9,086 nucleotides of DNA from Deltaproteobacteria bacterium. GTDB taxonomy: Bacteria > SAR324 > NAC60-12. The notes below the pieces were generated by a model. That model saw nothing but the letters and a program-made list of their open reading frames with translations, did not search any database and had not been told where the DNA came from. The translations under genes and the position numbers were made by a program. Positions 1 to 6,119 of the stretch are shown here, piece by piece. The DNA is taken from the NCBI GenBank assembly GCA_003541985.1, contig DPLM01000179.1:1119-10204 (forward strand), given 5' to 3'. Each line of letters starts with the position of its first letter. Within the stretch, counting starts at the first letter, position 1.

Positions 1-1
1 T

Positions 2-181
2 CTTGCCAGAAAATTCAGCTTCTTACGACACACAACTTTGACGACTCGAACCAATCTAAATGTTCATCGTCGTCTACTTTCGGCCTTGGAGCAGCGTGAT
101 GCACCGCTAGCGAAAGCTATCATGAGTGAGTACCTACGCCAAGTGCGTGAACTCTACTTCCAACTACCAAATGGTGACTAG
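2..181 (+). CDS. C-terminal fragment of a probable GntR-family (FCD-domain) transcriptional regulator
   Basis: An open frame enters from the left edge and ends at TAG 179-181, giving 59 residues. The stretch NVHRRLLSALEQRDAPLAKA followed by IMSEYLRQVRELY matches the last helices of FCD ligand-binding domains. In those, a conserved His precedes 'il.Ai..rD...A...m..Hl', a pattern found in FadR-subfamily GntR regulators. In the family this His belongs to a metal or effector site, and the missing N-terminal part would carry the winged-helix DNA-binding domain. The gene is cut by the window edge, so neither the DNA-binding domain nor the start can be seen. Its target is unknown; such regulators often control carbon-acid or amino-acid metabolism. 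The assignment rests on a short helical segment, so another all-helical C-terminus is possible. Confidence 0.5.
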   Translation, partial: LARKFSFLRHTTLTTRTNLNVHRRLLSALEQRDAPLAKAIMSEYLRQVRELYFQLPNGD

Positions 182-263
182 TGAACTCCTTTCCTCTCTA
201 GTCAGTAGCGGGTATAGGACTTGAATGAAGGTACCTCGAAGAATATCACTTACCTATCCCTGA

Positions 264-287
264 AAAGGCCGCCTGAGTGTGGTCTTT
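264..287 (+). other. Stem-loop overlapping the upstream GTG start of the glycosyltransferase gene
   Basis: The left arm AAAGGCCGC (264-272) pairs with the right arm GTGGTCTTT (279-287) around a six-base loop. It forms nine pairs, two of them G-U. The structure covers both the GTG start candidate at 279 and the purine-rich AAAAGG before it. It is not followed by a T-run beyond the TTT in its own arm, so it is a poor intrinsic terminator. It could end transcription of the upstream regulator inefficiently, hide the GTG start, or be chance. Confidence 0.3.
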
Positions 288-1970
288 CCCCCGCATTTGA
301 ACGGAGGCATGGACGCCCTGCCGCGCTTTCTACAAAACCCGATCCGACTCAAACTGGTTCTGCTCTATTTTGGGATTGTCCTGCTCCTGCCCGGACTCGG
401 TGACACTCCATTGGTGGACTGGGATGAGAACATCTACGCAGAAGCCAGCCGACAGATGGTGGAGCGAGACAACTATCTGAATATCTACATCAACGACTAT
501 CCCTTCGCAGAAAAGCCTCCTTTCTTTTTCTGGGAGCAGGCGGCCTCCTATCATCTTTGGGGAATCAACGAGTTTGCGGCTCGTTTCCCATCGGTATTGG
601 CTGGTCTGGCGATGGTAATTTTCTGCTTTGAAGTGGGCCGACGGATTCGGGATCAGTATCTTGGGACCATCTGGTCACTGGTCTATCTAACTTCACTACT
701 CCCGGGAGTCTTCGCTCGTAGTGCAGTCATCGACCATACCTTCAACGCCTTTATTGCAATCGCGGCCTTTTTTCTCTATCGCTACGACTGTCAATATGAA
801 GCGTGGCGTCAGCAGTCTGGAACAAGGACTCCACAGCATCGACTTTCTCTATTGATTGCCAGTCTCTGCATGGGGATTGCGGTACTGACTAAGGGGCCTT
901 TGGGGGGGGCCATTCCGTTAATTGCTTTTGCAGGCTACAAGCTTCTAGTGGCCTCTCGTCAGACAGTTCCACTCACACATCTCTTCAGTTGTGGGATCAC
1001 CTCGCTGGGAGTCGCTCTCTCCTGGTATTTGCTCAACTGGATCGTTTACGGAACAGAGTTCCTTCAGGGCTTCATTTGGTTCCAGTTCAGCCTCTTCAGT
1101 CGTCCGTTGGAAGGCCATGAAGGGCCATTCTTCTACCATTGGCTGGTTGCTCTGATTGGACTATTCCCCTGGACGCCCTTCCTGTTTCTGCAGCCAAAAC
1201 GTTTGTGGAAATCAGAAGAAGTGCATGTGCGACCCCTAGTACGCCTTTCCGTGGTCTGGATTCTCTTTGTGCTAGTGCTGTTTTCTCTGGTCAGCACGAA
1301 GCTACCTCACTACTCAGCCTCAATGTATCTTCCTCTGACGCTTTTAATTGCCCTGCAGTTGCATGATCGCAAGTTTGAATTGCCTCGCTGGTCTTGCCTT
1401 GTTCTTGGACTCTGGGGAGTGTTGCTGGCTGCGGGTCTTTGTGCGGTGCCTTTTTTGGCAGAGAGATACTTGGCTGAGGTCAGCCCTGAGTTTAAACTGG
1501 AATGGTCTAGCGGTATTTATTGGACCAGTGGTGGAATGCTGCTGACCATGTTCTTGGGGACCCTTCTACTCTGTCGCCAACGCTTCTGGTATGGACTCGG
1601 GGTAGTTGGAATAAGTATGATCTTCTGTGTTCAAGGTCTCTGGCGCTATCAGGTACCGATGATCCAGAGTTATATCCAAACTCCGTTGGTCGAACTCGTG
1701 CGGGAAGCCCATCAGCAGCAGGCCAAGGTCGTGCTATATCGTGTTGTCTCCTTTGCTGCTCTTTTCTATGGAGGAAAACCCATTGAGATGTTGCACACCT
1801 ACAAATTTCCAAATGATCCAGAGATTCTCAATCTCCCCAATTCCAAAGAGCTGGCGATTATCACAGAGCGTCGCATGGAGGATAGCTTGCGCAAGGATCA
1901 CCCACGGGTCCAGTTCGTAAAACACTCTGGTAATTTTGCGTTTTACAACATCCCAACTGATTACCCTTGA
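279..1970 (+). CDS. ArnT-like GT39-family membrane glycosyltransferase
   Basis: This is a polytopic inner-membrane enzyme of the GT39/PMT/ArnT superfamily, which moves a sugar from a polyprenyl-phosphate donor to a lipid or protein acceptor on the periplasmic side. Numbered from the GTG at 279, the first membrane helix (about 25-40) is followed by the VDWDE motif (46-50), whose Asp-Glu pair marks the catalytic loop. After it come the conserved KPP (79-81), the EFAARFPS segment (98-105), the ARSAVIDH segment (146-153) and TKGPLG (204-209). More membrane helices run to about residue 450, with a soluble tail after them. The length of 563 is normal for ArnT-like proteins. The start is uncertain: GTG 279 lies inside a possible hairpin, while ATG 309 (553 residues) has GGAGG at 303-307 but only one base of spacing. 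The acceptor is unknown; lipid A is one possibility. No arn pathway genes are nearby. Family assignment is firm and the specific substrate is not. Confidence 0.87.
   Translation: MVFPPHLNGGMDALPRFLQNPIRLKLVLLYFGIVLLLPGLGDTPLVDWDENIYAEASRQMVERDNYLNIYINDYPFAEKPPFFFWEQAASYHLWGINEFAARFPSVLAGLAMVIFCFEVGRRIRDQYLGTIWSLVYLTSLLPGVFARSAVIDHTFNAFIAIAAFFLYRYDCQYEAWRQQSGTRTPQHRLSLLIASLCMGIAVLTKGPLGGAIPLIAFAGYKLLVASRQTVPLTHLFSCGITSLGVALSWYLLNWIVYGTEFLQGFIWFQFSLFSRPLEGHEGPFFYHWLVALIGLFPWTPFLFLQPKRLWKSEEVHVRPLVRLSVVWILFVLVLFSLVSTKLPHYSASMYLPLTLLIALQLHDRKFELPRWSCLVLGLWGVLLAAGLCAVPFLAERYLAEVSPEFKLEWSSGIYWTSGGMLLTMFLGTLLLCRQRFWYGLGVVGISMIFCVQGLWRYQVPMIQSYIQTPLVELVREAHQQQAKVVLYRVVSFAALFYGGKPIEMLHTYKFPNDPEILNLPNSKELAIITERRMEDSLRKDHPRVQFVKHSGNFAFYNIPTDYP
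902..909 (+). repeat. Poly-G(8) tract inside the GT39 glycosyltransferase gene
   Basis: Eight consecutive G occupy 902-909, in the codons for Leu-Gly-Gly of the conserved TKGPLGG segment. Gain or loss of one base would shift the frame early in the gene. In host-associated bacteria such tracts in surface-glycan genes often mediate phase variation. Here the tract also falls on a conserved glycine-rich motif, which may be the simpler reason for it. Confidence 0.6.
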
Positions 1971-1989
1971 TTTCTTCCTCGCTTTCGGT

Positions 1990-2018
1990 TTGAGCTTCTG
2001 ACCTCTTTTCGATAGTAT
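1990..2018 (+). promoter_or_regulatory. Weak sigma70-like promoter candidate upstream of asd
   Basis: TTGAGC (1990-1995) and TAGTAT (2013-2018) are separated by 17 bases. Each matches four of six positions of the -35 and -10 consensus. Transcription would begin near 2025 and leave a leader of about 64 bases before the asd ATG. The -10 element lies within a perfect palindrome, which would suit repression. A second pair, TTAACA (2048-2053) with TATATC (2071-2076), also has 17-base spacing. It would start transcription inside the asd ribosome site, so I favour the first. Confidence 0.3.
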
Positions 2019-2022
2019 CGAA
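2008..2022. promoter_or_regulatory. Perfect 7-1-7 palindrome, operator candidate
   Basis: TTCGATAGTATCGAA is a perfect inverted repeat with 7-base arms around a single central G. It sits in the 118-base gap between the glycosyltransferase gene and asd. The one-base centre suits a dimeric DNA-binding protein better than an RNA hairpin; as RNA only about five pairs with a five-base loop could form, with no T-run after it. It overlaps the candidate -10 element. I do not recognise the site as belonging to a known regulator. Confidence 0.4.
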
Positions 2023-2088
2023 TGTATTTGTGATCCCCGCTTCGCCGTTAACAGGGTTGCTCTACCCCAATATATCAGAAAAGGTTCG

Positions 2089-3090
2089 ATGTCGCAGGTC
2101 GTGGCAATTGCTGGTGCAACTGGCGCCGTAGGTACAGAGTTCATAAAATTGCTAGAACAGCGCAATTATCCGCTTCAGAAACTCAAATTGCTGGCATCAG
2201 CACGCTCGGTGGGTAAGCAATTGCGCTTTCGGGGCCAGACTCTGACGGTCGAAGAGCTGCGACCAGAGGCTTTTCAAGACGTTGATGTCGCATTCTTTTC
2301 AGCAGGTGGTGACCGCAGCAAAGAATTTGCCCCAGCAGCGGTCCAAGCTGGGGCGCTGGTCATTGATAACAGCAGTGCCTTTCGTATGGAGGAAGGGGTA
2401 CCTCTGGTTGTGCCAGAGATCAATGCGGAGGCAGCTCGGCGACACAAGGGGTTGATTGCTAATCCAAACTGTTCGACGATCCAGATGGTGGTAGCTTTGA
2501 ACCCCCTGCATCAGGAATCACCTTTACAGCGAGTTGTAGTCTCCACCTATCAAGCTGTCTCTGGAGCCGGTGCCAGCGGCATGCAAGAACTGTTGGACCA
2601 AGTCTGCGACTATACTCAAGGAAAACCTCTGACGCCCCAAGCCTTTCCCAAGCAAATCCTCTTCAACTTGATCCCACATATCGATATCTTCCAGGAAAAT
2701 GGTTACACCAGGGAAGAGATGAAGATGGTATTGGAGACACGCAAAATCATGTCAATCTCTGAGCTCCCGGTTTCAGCGACCTGTGTTCGGGTTCCGGTGC
2801 TGCGAGCTCACTCGGAGGCCATTTGGGTTGAGACAGAAACCAAGATTTCAGAGGTACGGGCGAGAGAACTATTTGTCCAAGCGCCAGGGATCCAGTTAGT
2901 AGACGAACGAAAGCCCGCGGGGTACCCTGTGCCGTGGGAAGCCAGCGAAACATTTGACACTTACGTTGGCCGAGTTCGAGAAGACCTGTCACATCCACGT
3001 GGGTTGACTTTCTGGTGTGTGGCGGACCAGCTCTACAAAGGAGCAGCTTTGAACGCAATTCAAATCGCTGAGGTTCTGCTGGAAAGCTGA
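2089..3090 (+). CDS. asd: Aspartate-semialdehyde dehydrogenase
   Basis: This cytoplasmic enzyme reduces L-aspartyl-4-phosphate to L-aspartate-4-semialdehyde with NADPH. That is the branch step toward lysine and diaminopimelate, threonine and methionine. The N-terminal Rossmann fold has GATGAVG (9-15), followed by the NADP-contacting SARS segment (37-40). DNSSAFRM (93-100), the catalytic-cysteine motif NPNCST (125-130, Cys128) and the STYQAVSGAG segment (152-161) come next. The general-base His is at about 241 in RVPVLRAHSE. The C-terminal block GRVREDLS (294-301) and DQLYKGAALNAIQ (313-325) is typical. The length of 333 is normal for the family. The ATG at 2089 is preceded by AGAAAAGG (2077-2084). 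It is the first gene of a long close-packed run, with a palindrome and a weak promoter candidate upstream. All catalytic residues are present. Confidence 0.97.
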   Translation: MSQVVAIAGATGAVGTEFIKLLEQRNYPLQKLKLLASARSVGKQLRFRGQTLTVEELRPEAFQDVDVAFFSAGGDRSKEFAPAAVQAGALVIDNSSAFRMEEGVPLVVPEINAEAARRHKGLIANPNCSTIQMVVALNPLHQESPLQRVVVSTYQAVSGAGASGMQELLDQVCDYTQGKPLTPQAFPKQILFNLIPHIDIFQENGYTREEMKMVLETRKIMSISELPVSATCVRVPVLRAHSEAIWVETETKISEVRARELFVQAPGIQLVDERKPAGYPVPWEASETFDTYVGRVREDLSHPRGLTFWCVADQLYKGAALNAIQIAEVLLES

Positions 3091-3097
3091 ATCTAGA

Positions 3098-3304
3098 ATG
3101 GGCTACTTGAAACGAGATGATAAACGACCACACTATGACCAAATCCTGGCTTGGTTAACGAATGAATTTGAGTGCCGACCATTGGAGAAATGTGATTCCC
3201 GTCACCTGCTTCAGGAACTTCAGGAACAGTTGAATTCCACTGAAGAGGAGTTACTTCGTCATGGCTTTCGCAGAGCATATCGCCAGTTGGTGGAGGGTGT
3301 TTGA
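3098..3304 (+). CDS. Small hypothetical protein of 68 residues
   Basis: I do not recognise this protein. It begins seven bases after the asd stop and is followed 27 bases later by the PspC-domain gene, so it is very likely co-transcribed. It is short, highly charged and mostly helix-forming, with no membrane segment or signal peptide. The middle (about 36-53) is rich in Gln, Glu and Leu and could form an amphipathic helix; the end has HGFRRAYRQL. Two cysteines lie at 26 and 32. The ribosome site is weak: GGAAAG sits 11 bases before the ATG, inside the end of asd. Its position in a tight run and protein-like composition favour a real gene. An opposite-strand frame of similar size over the same bases looks less natural. 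Confidence 0.6.
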   Translation: MGYLKRDDKRPHYDQILAWLTNEFECRPLEKCDSRHLLQELQEQLNSTEEELLRHGFRRAYRQLVEGV

Positions 3305-3331
3305 AATTTTGAGTTGGAGAGCGCTGTGCCC

Positions 3332-3670
3332 ATGAATTTGCTTCTAGTGATCATCGGAGGGTTCTCACTCTTCGTTGGTTTCCTCGGGGTTTTTGCAATA
3401 ATGCGCAACGACTCGGAAGACAAAGAGTACATTCCCAAACGTTGGTTTGTTGGGGTATGCGCAGACGTAGCTAAAATCTTGAGGGTACATGTTGCTCTGG
3501 TGCGACTATTGGTCCTCATCTATACCCCCTTTGTCGTTGGGCTCCTTTTCTATGTGGTTTACTCCATACTCCTAAAGCGACGACGGCAGCGGGAAGCTGA
3601 AGTAGCCGCCCAGCAGCTAGAACGTCCTCCTGCCACGATCACCAAGATTGATAGCATCCACTACAACTGA
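3332..3670 (+). CDS. PspC-domain inner-membrane protein
   Basis: This small membrane protein has two hydrophobic regions. An N-terminal helix (about 3-23) is followed by a PspC-like domain (about 36-82) with KRWFVGVCADVAK, the conserved VRLL (57-60) and a second hydrophobic stretch ending in YVVYSILLKRRR. A basic and glutamine-rich tail of about 30 residues follows. In enterobacteria PspC senses envelope stress and relieves PspA inhibition of PspF, but many stand-alone PspC-domain proteins have unknown roles, and no pspA, pspB or pspF gene is seen here. The usual Gly-Gly after GVC is replaced by Ala-Asp. The start is uncertain: ATG 3332 is 12 bases after GGAG (3316-3319), GTG 3326 has the better six-base spacing, and TTG 3314 is also open. 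The 3' end overlaps hemD by 23 bases. Confidence 0.75.
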   Translation: MNLLLVIIGGFSLFVGFLGVFAIMRNDSEDKEYIPKRWFVGVCADVAKILRVHVALVRLLVLIYTPFVVGLLFYVVYSILLKRRRQREAEVAAQQLERPPATITKIDSIHYN

Positions 3671-4466
3671 GTCTCATTTTCGATCAGCCCTAGCTCTGAT
3701 TACCCGCGAAGAACCTGTGGATGGCCCATTGTCTCAGGCTCTGCAATCAGTAGGAATCCGAGTTTGCCATCACCCAGTCTTGGTTACAAGGTCCCCTCCT
3801 TCTTGGCAAGCATTTGATGCTGCTTGGCTTCAGCGGCAGCAAGTGGATTGGGTTGGTTTCACTAGCCAGCGGGCTGTTCGAGGGTTTTATCAACGTTTGG
3901 CAACACTTGGCGGGAATTTAGGTGAGCTGTCTCATTGCCGAATTGCTTGCATAGGACCCTCAACAGCAGATGTCTGGGTAGCTTTGGGAGGTCAGCCACC
4001 GTTGGTTCCAGAGGTTTTCCACGCAGAAGCCCTGGGAGCAGCAATGCTGAAAACGGGCATAACCTCTGATCATTGCTGTTGGTTACCGCAGGCACTGCAG
4101 GCTCGTGAAGCCCTCGGGGTACTTCTCCGAGCGGCTGGTAGCAAGGTACTAGCGACGCCAACATATCAGATTCTGCCAGCTTCCTCTGCAGTTGTACGAG
4201 CTTGGAGGGAGACCCTTGAAAAGGGTGTTGATTGGATCACCTTCACCAGCCCTTCTGCAGTAGAACACTGGTTCGACCGGCTACCCCCGAGCGAGTGGTT
4301 ACAGTTGACGCAACTTCCAAAAATTGCTTGCATCGGTCCATCGACTTCAGCGGCTATTGACGAACTGTCTCTGTCAGCAGATGTGACTGCTACTTCTCAC
4401 AATTTTGCTGGTCTGGCTGATGTGATTGTACATTTTCCTAAAGATCAAAACACCCCAGTTAGCTGA
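3648..4466 (+). CDS. hemD: Uroporphyrinogen-III synthase
   Basis: This cytoplasmic enzyme cyclises hydroxymethylbilane to uroporphyrinogen III, inverting ring D, on the route to haem, sirohaem and cobalamin. The protein shows the two-lobed pattern of the family. ALALITR opens lobe one (14-20), then come VDWVGFTSQRAV (66-77), IACIGPSTA (99-107), and EVFHAEALG (122-130). Lobe two carries TPTYQILP (170-177), whose Tyr173 fits the family's conserved active-site Tyr. VDWITFTSPSAV (194-205), IACIGPSTS (226-234) and TATSHNFAGL (247-256) follow. The length of 272 is normal. The only usable start is TTG 3648, inside the end of the PspC-domain gene and without a clear ribosome site, so expression may depend on translation of that gene. 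The serB start lies six bases beyond its stop. Sequence identity is low in this family, but the repeated FTS and IGPST motifs make the call firm. Confidence 0.92.
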   Translation: MIASTTTESHFRSALALITREEPVDGPLSQALQSVGIRVCHHPVLVTRSPPSWQAFDAAWLQRQQVDWVGFTSQRAVRGFYQRLATLGGNLGELSHCRIACIGPSTADVWVALGGQPPLVPEVFHAEALGAAMLKTGITSDHCCWLPQALQAREALGVLLRAAGSKVLATPTYQILPASSAVVRAWRETLEKGVDWITFTSPSAVEHWFDRLPPSEWLQLTQLPKIACIGPSTSAAIDELSLSADVTATSHNFAGLADVIVHFPKDQNTPVS

Positions 4467-4472
4467 AAAAGC

Positions 4473-5645
4473 ATGAATCGACGACTACTGTTGAGTTTTC
4501 AAGGACCTCATCACCCTAAAATTCTGTCGCGTCTTGGTGCACTGCTTGATAGCTGGCCTGTGCGGTTTCTGGATCTGCATGGTCTGGAACAGGATCAGAT
4601 TTTCTCTGGCTTATGGCAACTGGAGTGGATCAGTGAACAGGATCCACAATTGATGGAAGAGAGCTTGTGCTCTCTGATGCAGGAATTTGACATGCAATTC
4701 CAGCTCAGCCACAGCAAGACTCAGCCTAAAAGAGAGCAGAGATTCATCCTAACTCTGCTTGGTGATCACCTGAGTACGAGCTTGTTGGTGCAACTGCTAC
4801 AACGCCTTCAGCAGGAAGAGTTGCTTGTCCATGGGCTTCAGCCGCTGGAGAGTCAGCACCTGCGAGTTCTGGAACTACAATTGCGTACACATCAGCAACT
4901 GGACCGACCACGCTTGCTCCGGGATTTACTGCCGTTGCATCAGCAACATCACGTGGACTTTGCCCTACAACCAGAATCCCTGTTTCGGCGGCATAAGCGG
5001 CTGATCGTGTTTGATGCGGATATGACGTTCATCCAGTGTGAGATTATCGATGAGATGAGTCAGCTAGTTGGCTGCGAGGCAGAAGTAAAAGTGCTGACCG
5101 AGGCGGCCATGCGTGGTGAGTTGGATTTTGAAGAGGCTTTGCGGGCTCGGGTGCGCTTGCTGAAAGGACTCCACCGCGATGATCTACAGTCCTTGCTTTG
5201 CCAGCTGCCCTATACTCCAGGCGTATGGCGCCTAGTACGTGTACTGAAGCAACTTGGCTATAAGCTAGCGCTGCTCAGTGGAGGATTCCAACTGTTTGTT
5301 GACCATATTTGTGAGGAATTCGACCTCGATTATGGTTTCGCCAACTCATTGGAGTGGCAGGATAGTCGGTTGACTGGAGAGCTGCTTGGGGAGATTGTTG
5401 ATGGTCGGCGCAAGGCGCAGTTGCTACAGAAAATCGCTGCGCGTGAAAGCATTGTTCCTGAGCAGGTTGTAGCAATCGGTGACGGTGCGAATGATGTGCA
5501 GATGTTGGCGATAGCCGGTCTAGGAATTGCCTTCAACGCTAAGCCAGTATTGCAGGAACGTGCAAGCGGCCAGCTCAATCAGCCCAATCTGGATGCACTA
5601 CTCTACTTCCTTGGCCTCTCTGAACAGGAGCTAGCGGATTGCTGA
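4473..5645 (+). CDS. serB: Phosphoserine phosphatase, long form with N-terminal ACT-like region
   Basis: SerB removes phosphate from L-3-phosphoserine in the last step of serine synthesis. Residues 1 to about 165 look like two ACT-type regulatory domains, the first beginning RRLLLSFQGPHHPKILSRL. Residues about 175-380 form the HAD-family phosphatase. Motif I is FDADMTFIQCEIIDE, with nucleophile Asp181, acid/base Asp183 and Thr185. Motif II is LLSGGF (267-272), motif III Lys314 in GRRKAQLL, and motif IV IGDGANDVQML (335-345) with Asp337 and Asp341. All catalytic positions are intact. Motif I carries Met where most SerB proteins have Ser (DxDST), in a position not used for catalysis. The length of 390 fits the two-ACT form rather than the short form. 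It lies six bases after hemD. The ACT region suggests amino-acid feedback, which is inference. Confidence 0.94.
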   Translation: MNRRLLLSFQGPHHPKILSRLGALLDSWPVRFLDLHGLEQDQIFSGLWQLEWISEQDPQLMEESLCSLMQEFDMQFQLSHSKTQPKREQRFILTLLGDHLSTSLLVQLLQRLQQEELLVHGLQPLESQHLRVLELQLRTHQQLDRPRLLRDLLPLHQQHHVDFALQPESLFRRHKRLIVFDADMTFIQCEIIDEMSQLVGCEAEVKVLTEAAMRGELDFEEALRARVRLLKGLHRDDLQSLLCQLPYTPGVWRLVRVLKQLGYKLALLSGGFQLFVDHICEEFDLDYGFANSLEWQDSRLTGELLGEIVDGRRKAQLLQKIAARESIVPEQVVAIGDGANDVQMLAIAGLGIAFNAKPVLQERASGQLNQPNLDALLYFLGLSEQELADC

Positions 5646-5672
5646 AAAGCTTGTCCAATTTCAGGATTCTTC

Positions 5673-6119
5673 ATGTGGTTCTCAGGACGAATTATGTATG
5701 CTTCTTTCTCTTTGCTACTAGGTTTTTCGATCATTGGTTGTAAAGGGAACCGGCCTGTTGATTTAGGTTTGAAAGATGGCTATCTACGCCCGTGCCCGTC
5801 CTCTCCGAACTGCGTCAACAGCATGGCTAATGAAGATGAAGTACACCGAGTTGAACCTTTTTGTGGTGTTTCGCTTGCGGAATTACGAGAACTGCTTCAG
5901 AACGAGGAGAGTGTCGAAATCGTAACAGATCATGAAAACTATCTGCATGCGGAATTTACGAGCCTTATCATGAGATTTGTTGACGATGTGGAGTTCTTTT
6001 CAATTGCAGAGGAGCAGGTGATTCATGTACGTTCGGCTTCACGCTTGGGTAGTTATGATTTGGGAGCAAACCGCCGTCGGGTGGAAGGATTACGTACGAA
6101 GCTGTTGGGAGGCAAGTGA
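5673..6119 (+). CDS. DUF1499-family predicted outer-membrane lipoprotein
   Basis: The protein belongs to the DUF1499 family, whose molecular function is not established. Its N-terminus has a lipoprotein signal: Arg6, a hydrophobic stretch and the lipobox SIIGC, with Cys23 as the lipidated residue. Lys24 at +2 is not the Asp inner-membrane retention signal, so outer-membrane sorting is likely. Family hallmarks follow: LRPCPSSPNCVNS (38-50), HAEFTSLIMRFVDDVEFF (92-109), VRSASRLGSYDLG (119-131) and NRRRVEGLR (133-141). The length of 148 is normal. Start ATG 5673 has AGGA six bases upstream. ATG 5694 also has AGGA at the same spacing, but starting there would lose the only positive charge before the hydrophobic region. 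The stop overlaps the next start by one base, so the two genes are probably translationally coupled. Confidence 0.88.
   Translation: MWFSGRIMYASFSLLLGFSIIGCKGNRPVDLGLKDGYLRPCPSSPNCVNSMANEDEVHRVEPFCGVSLAELRELLQNEESVEIVTDHENYLHAEFTSLIMRFVDDVEFFSIAEEQVIHVRSASRLGSYDLGANRRRVEGLRTKLLGGK

Noticed and set aside
221..403. 60-residue open frame in the gap before the glycosyltransferase
   Set aside because: It overlaps the start of the GT39 gene in another frame and has no family features or good ribosome site.
2048..2076. TTAACA and TATATC with 17-base spacing as the asd promoter
   Set aside because: Transcription would begin within the asd ribosome site, leaving almost no leader, and the -10 lacks the final T.
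1734..2165. 143-residue minus-strand frame spanning the gap before asd
   Set aside because: It overlaps the ends of two well-supported genes and its translation resembles no protein family.
2747..3142. 131-residue minus-strand frame over the end of asd
   Set aside because: It lies opposite the conserved C-terminus of Asd and has no recognisable motif.
3209..3226. Tandem nine-base repeat CTTCAGGAA twice in the small hypothetical gene
   Set aside because: It encodes a simple Leu-Gln-Glu repetition in a helix and is only two units long.
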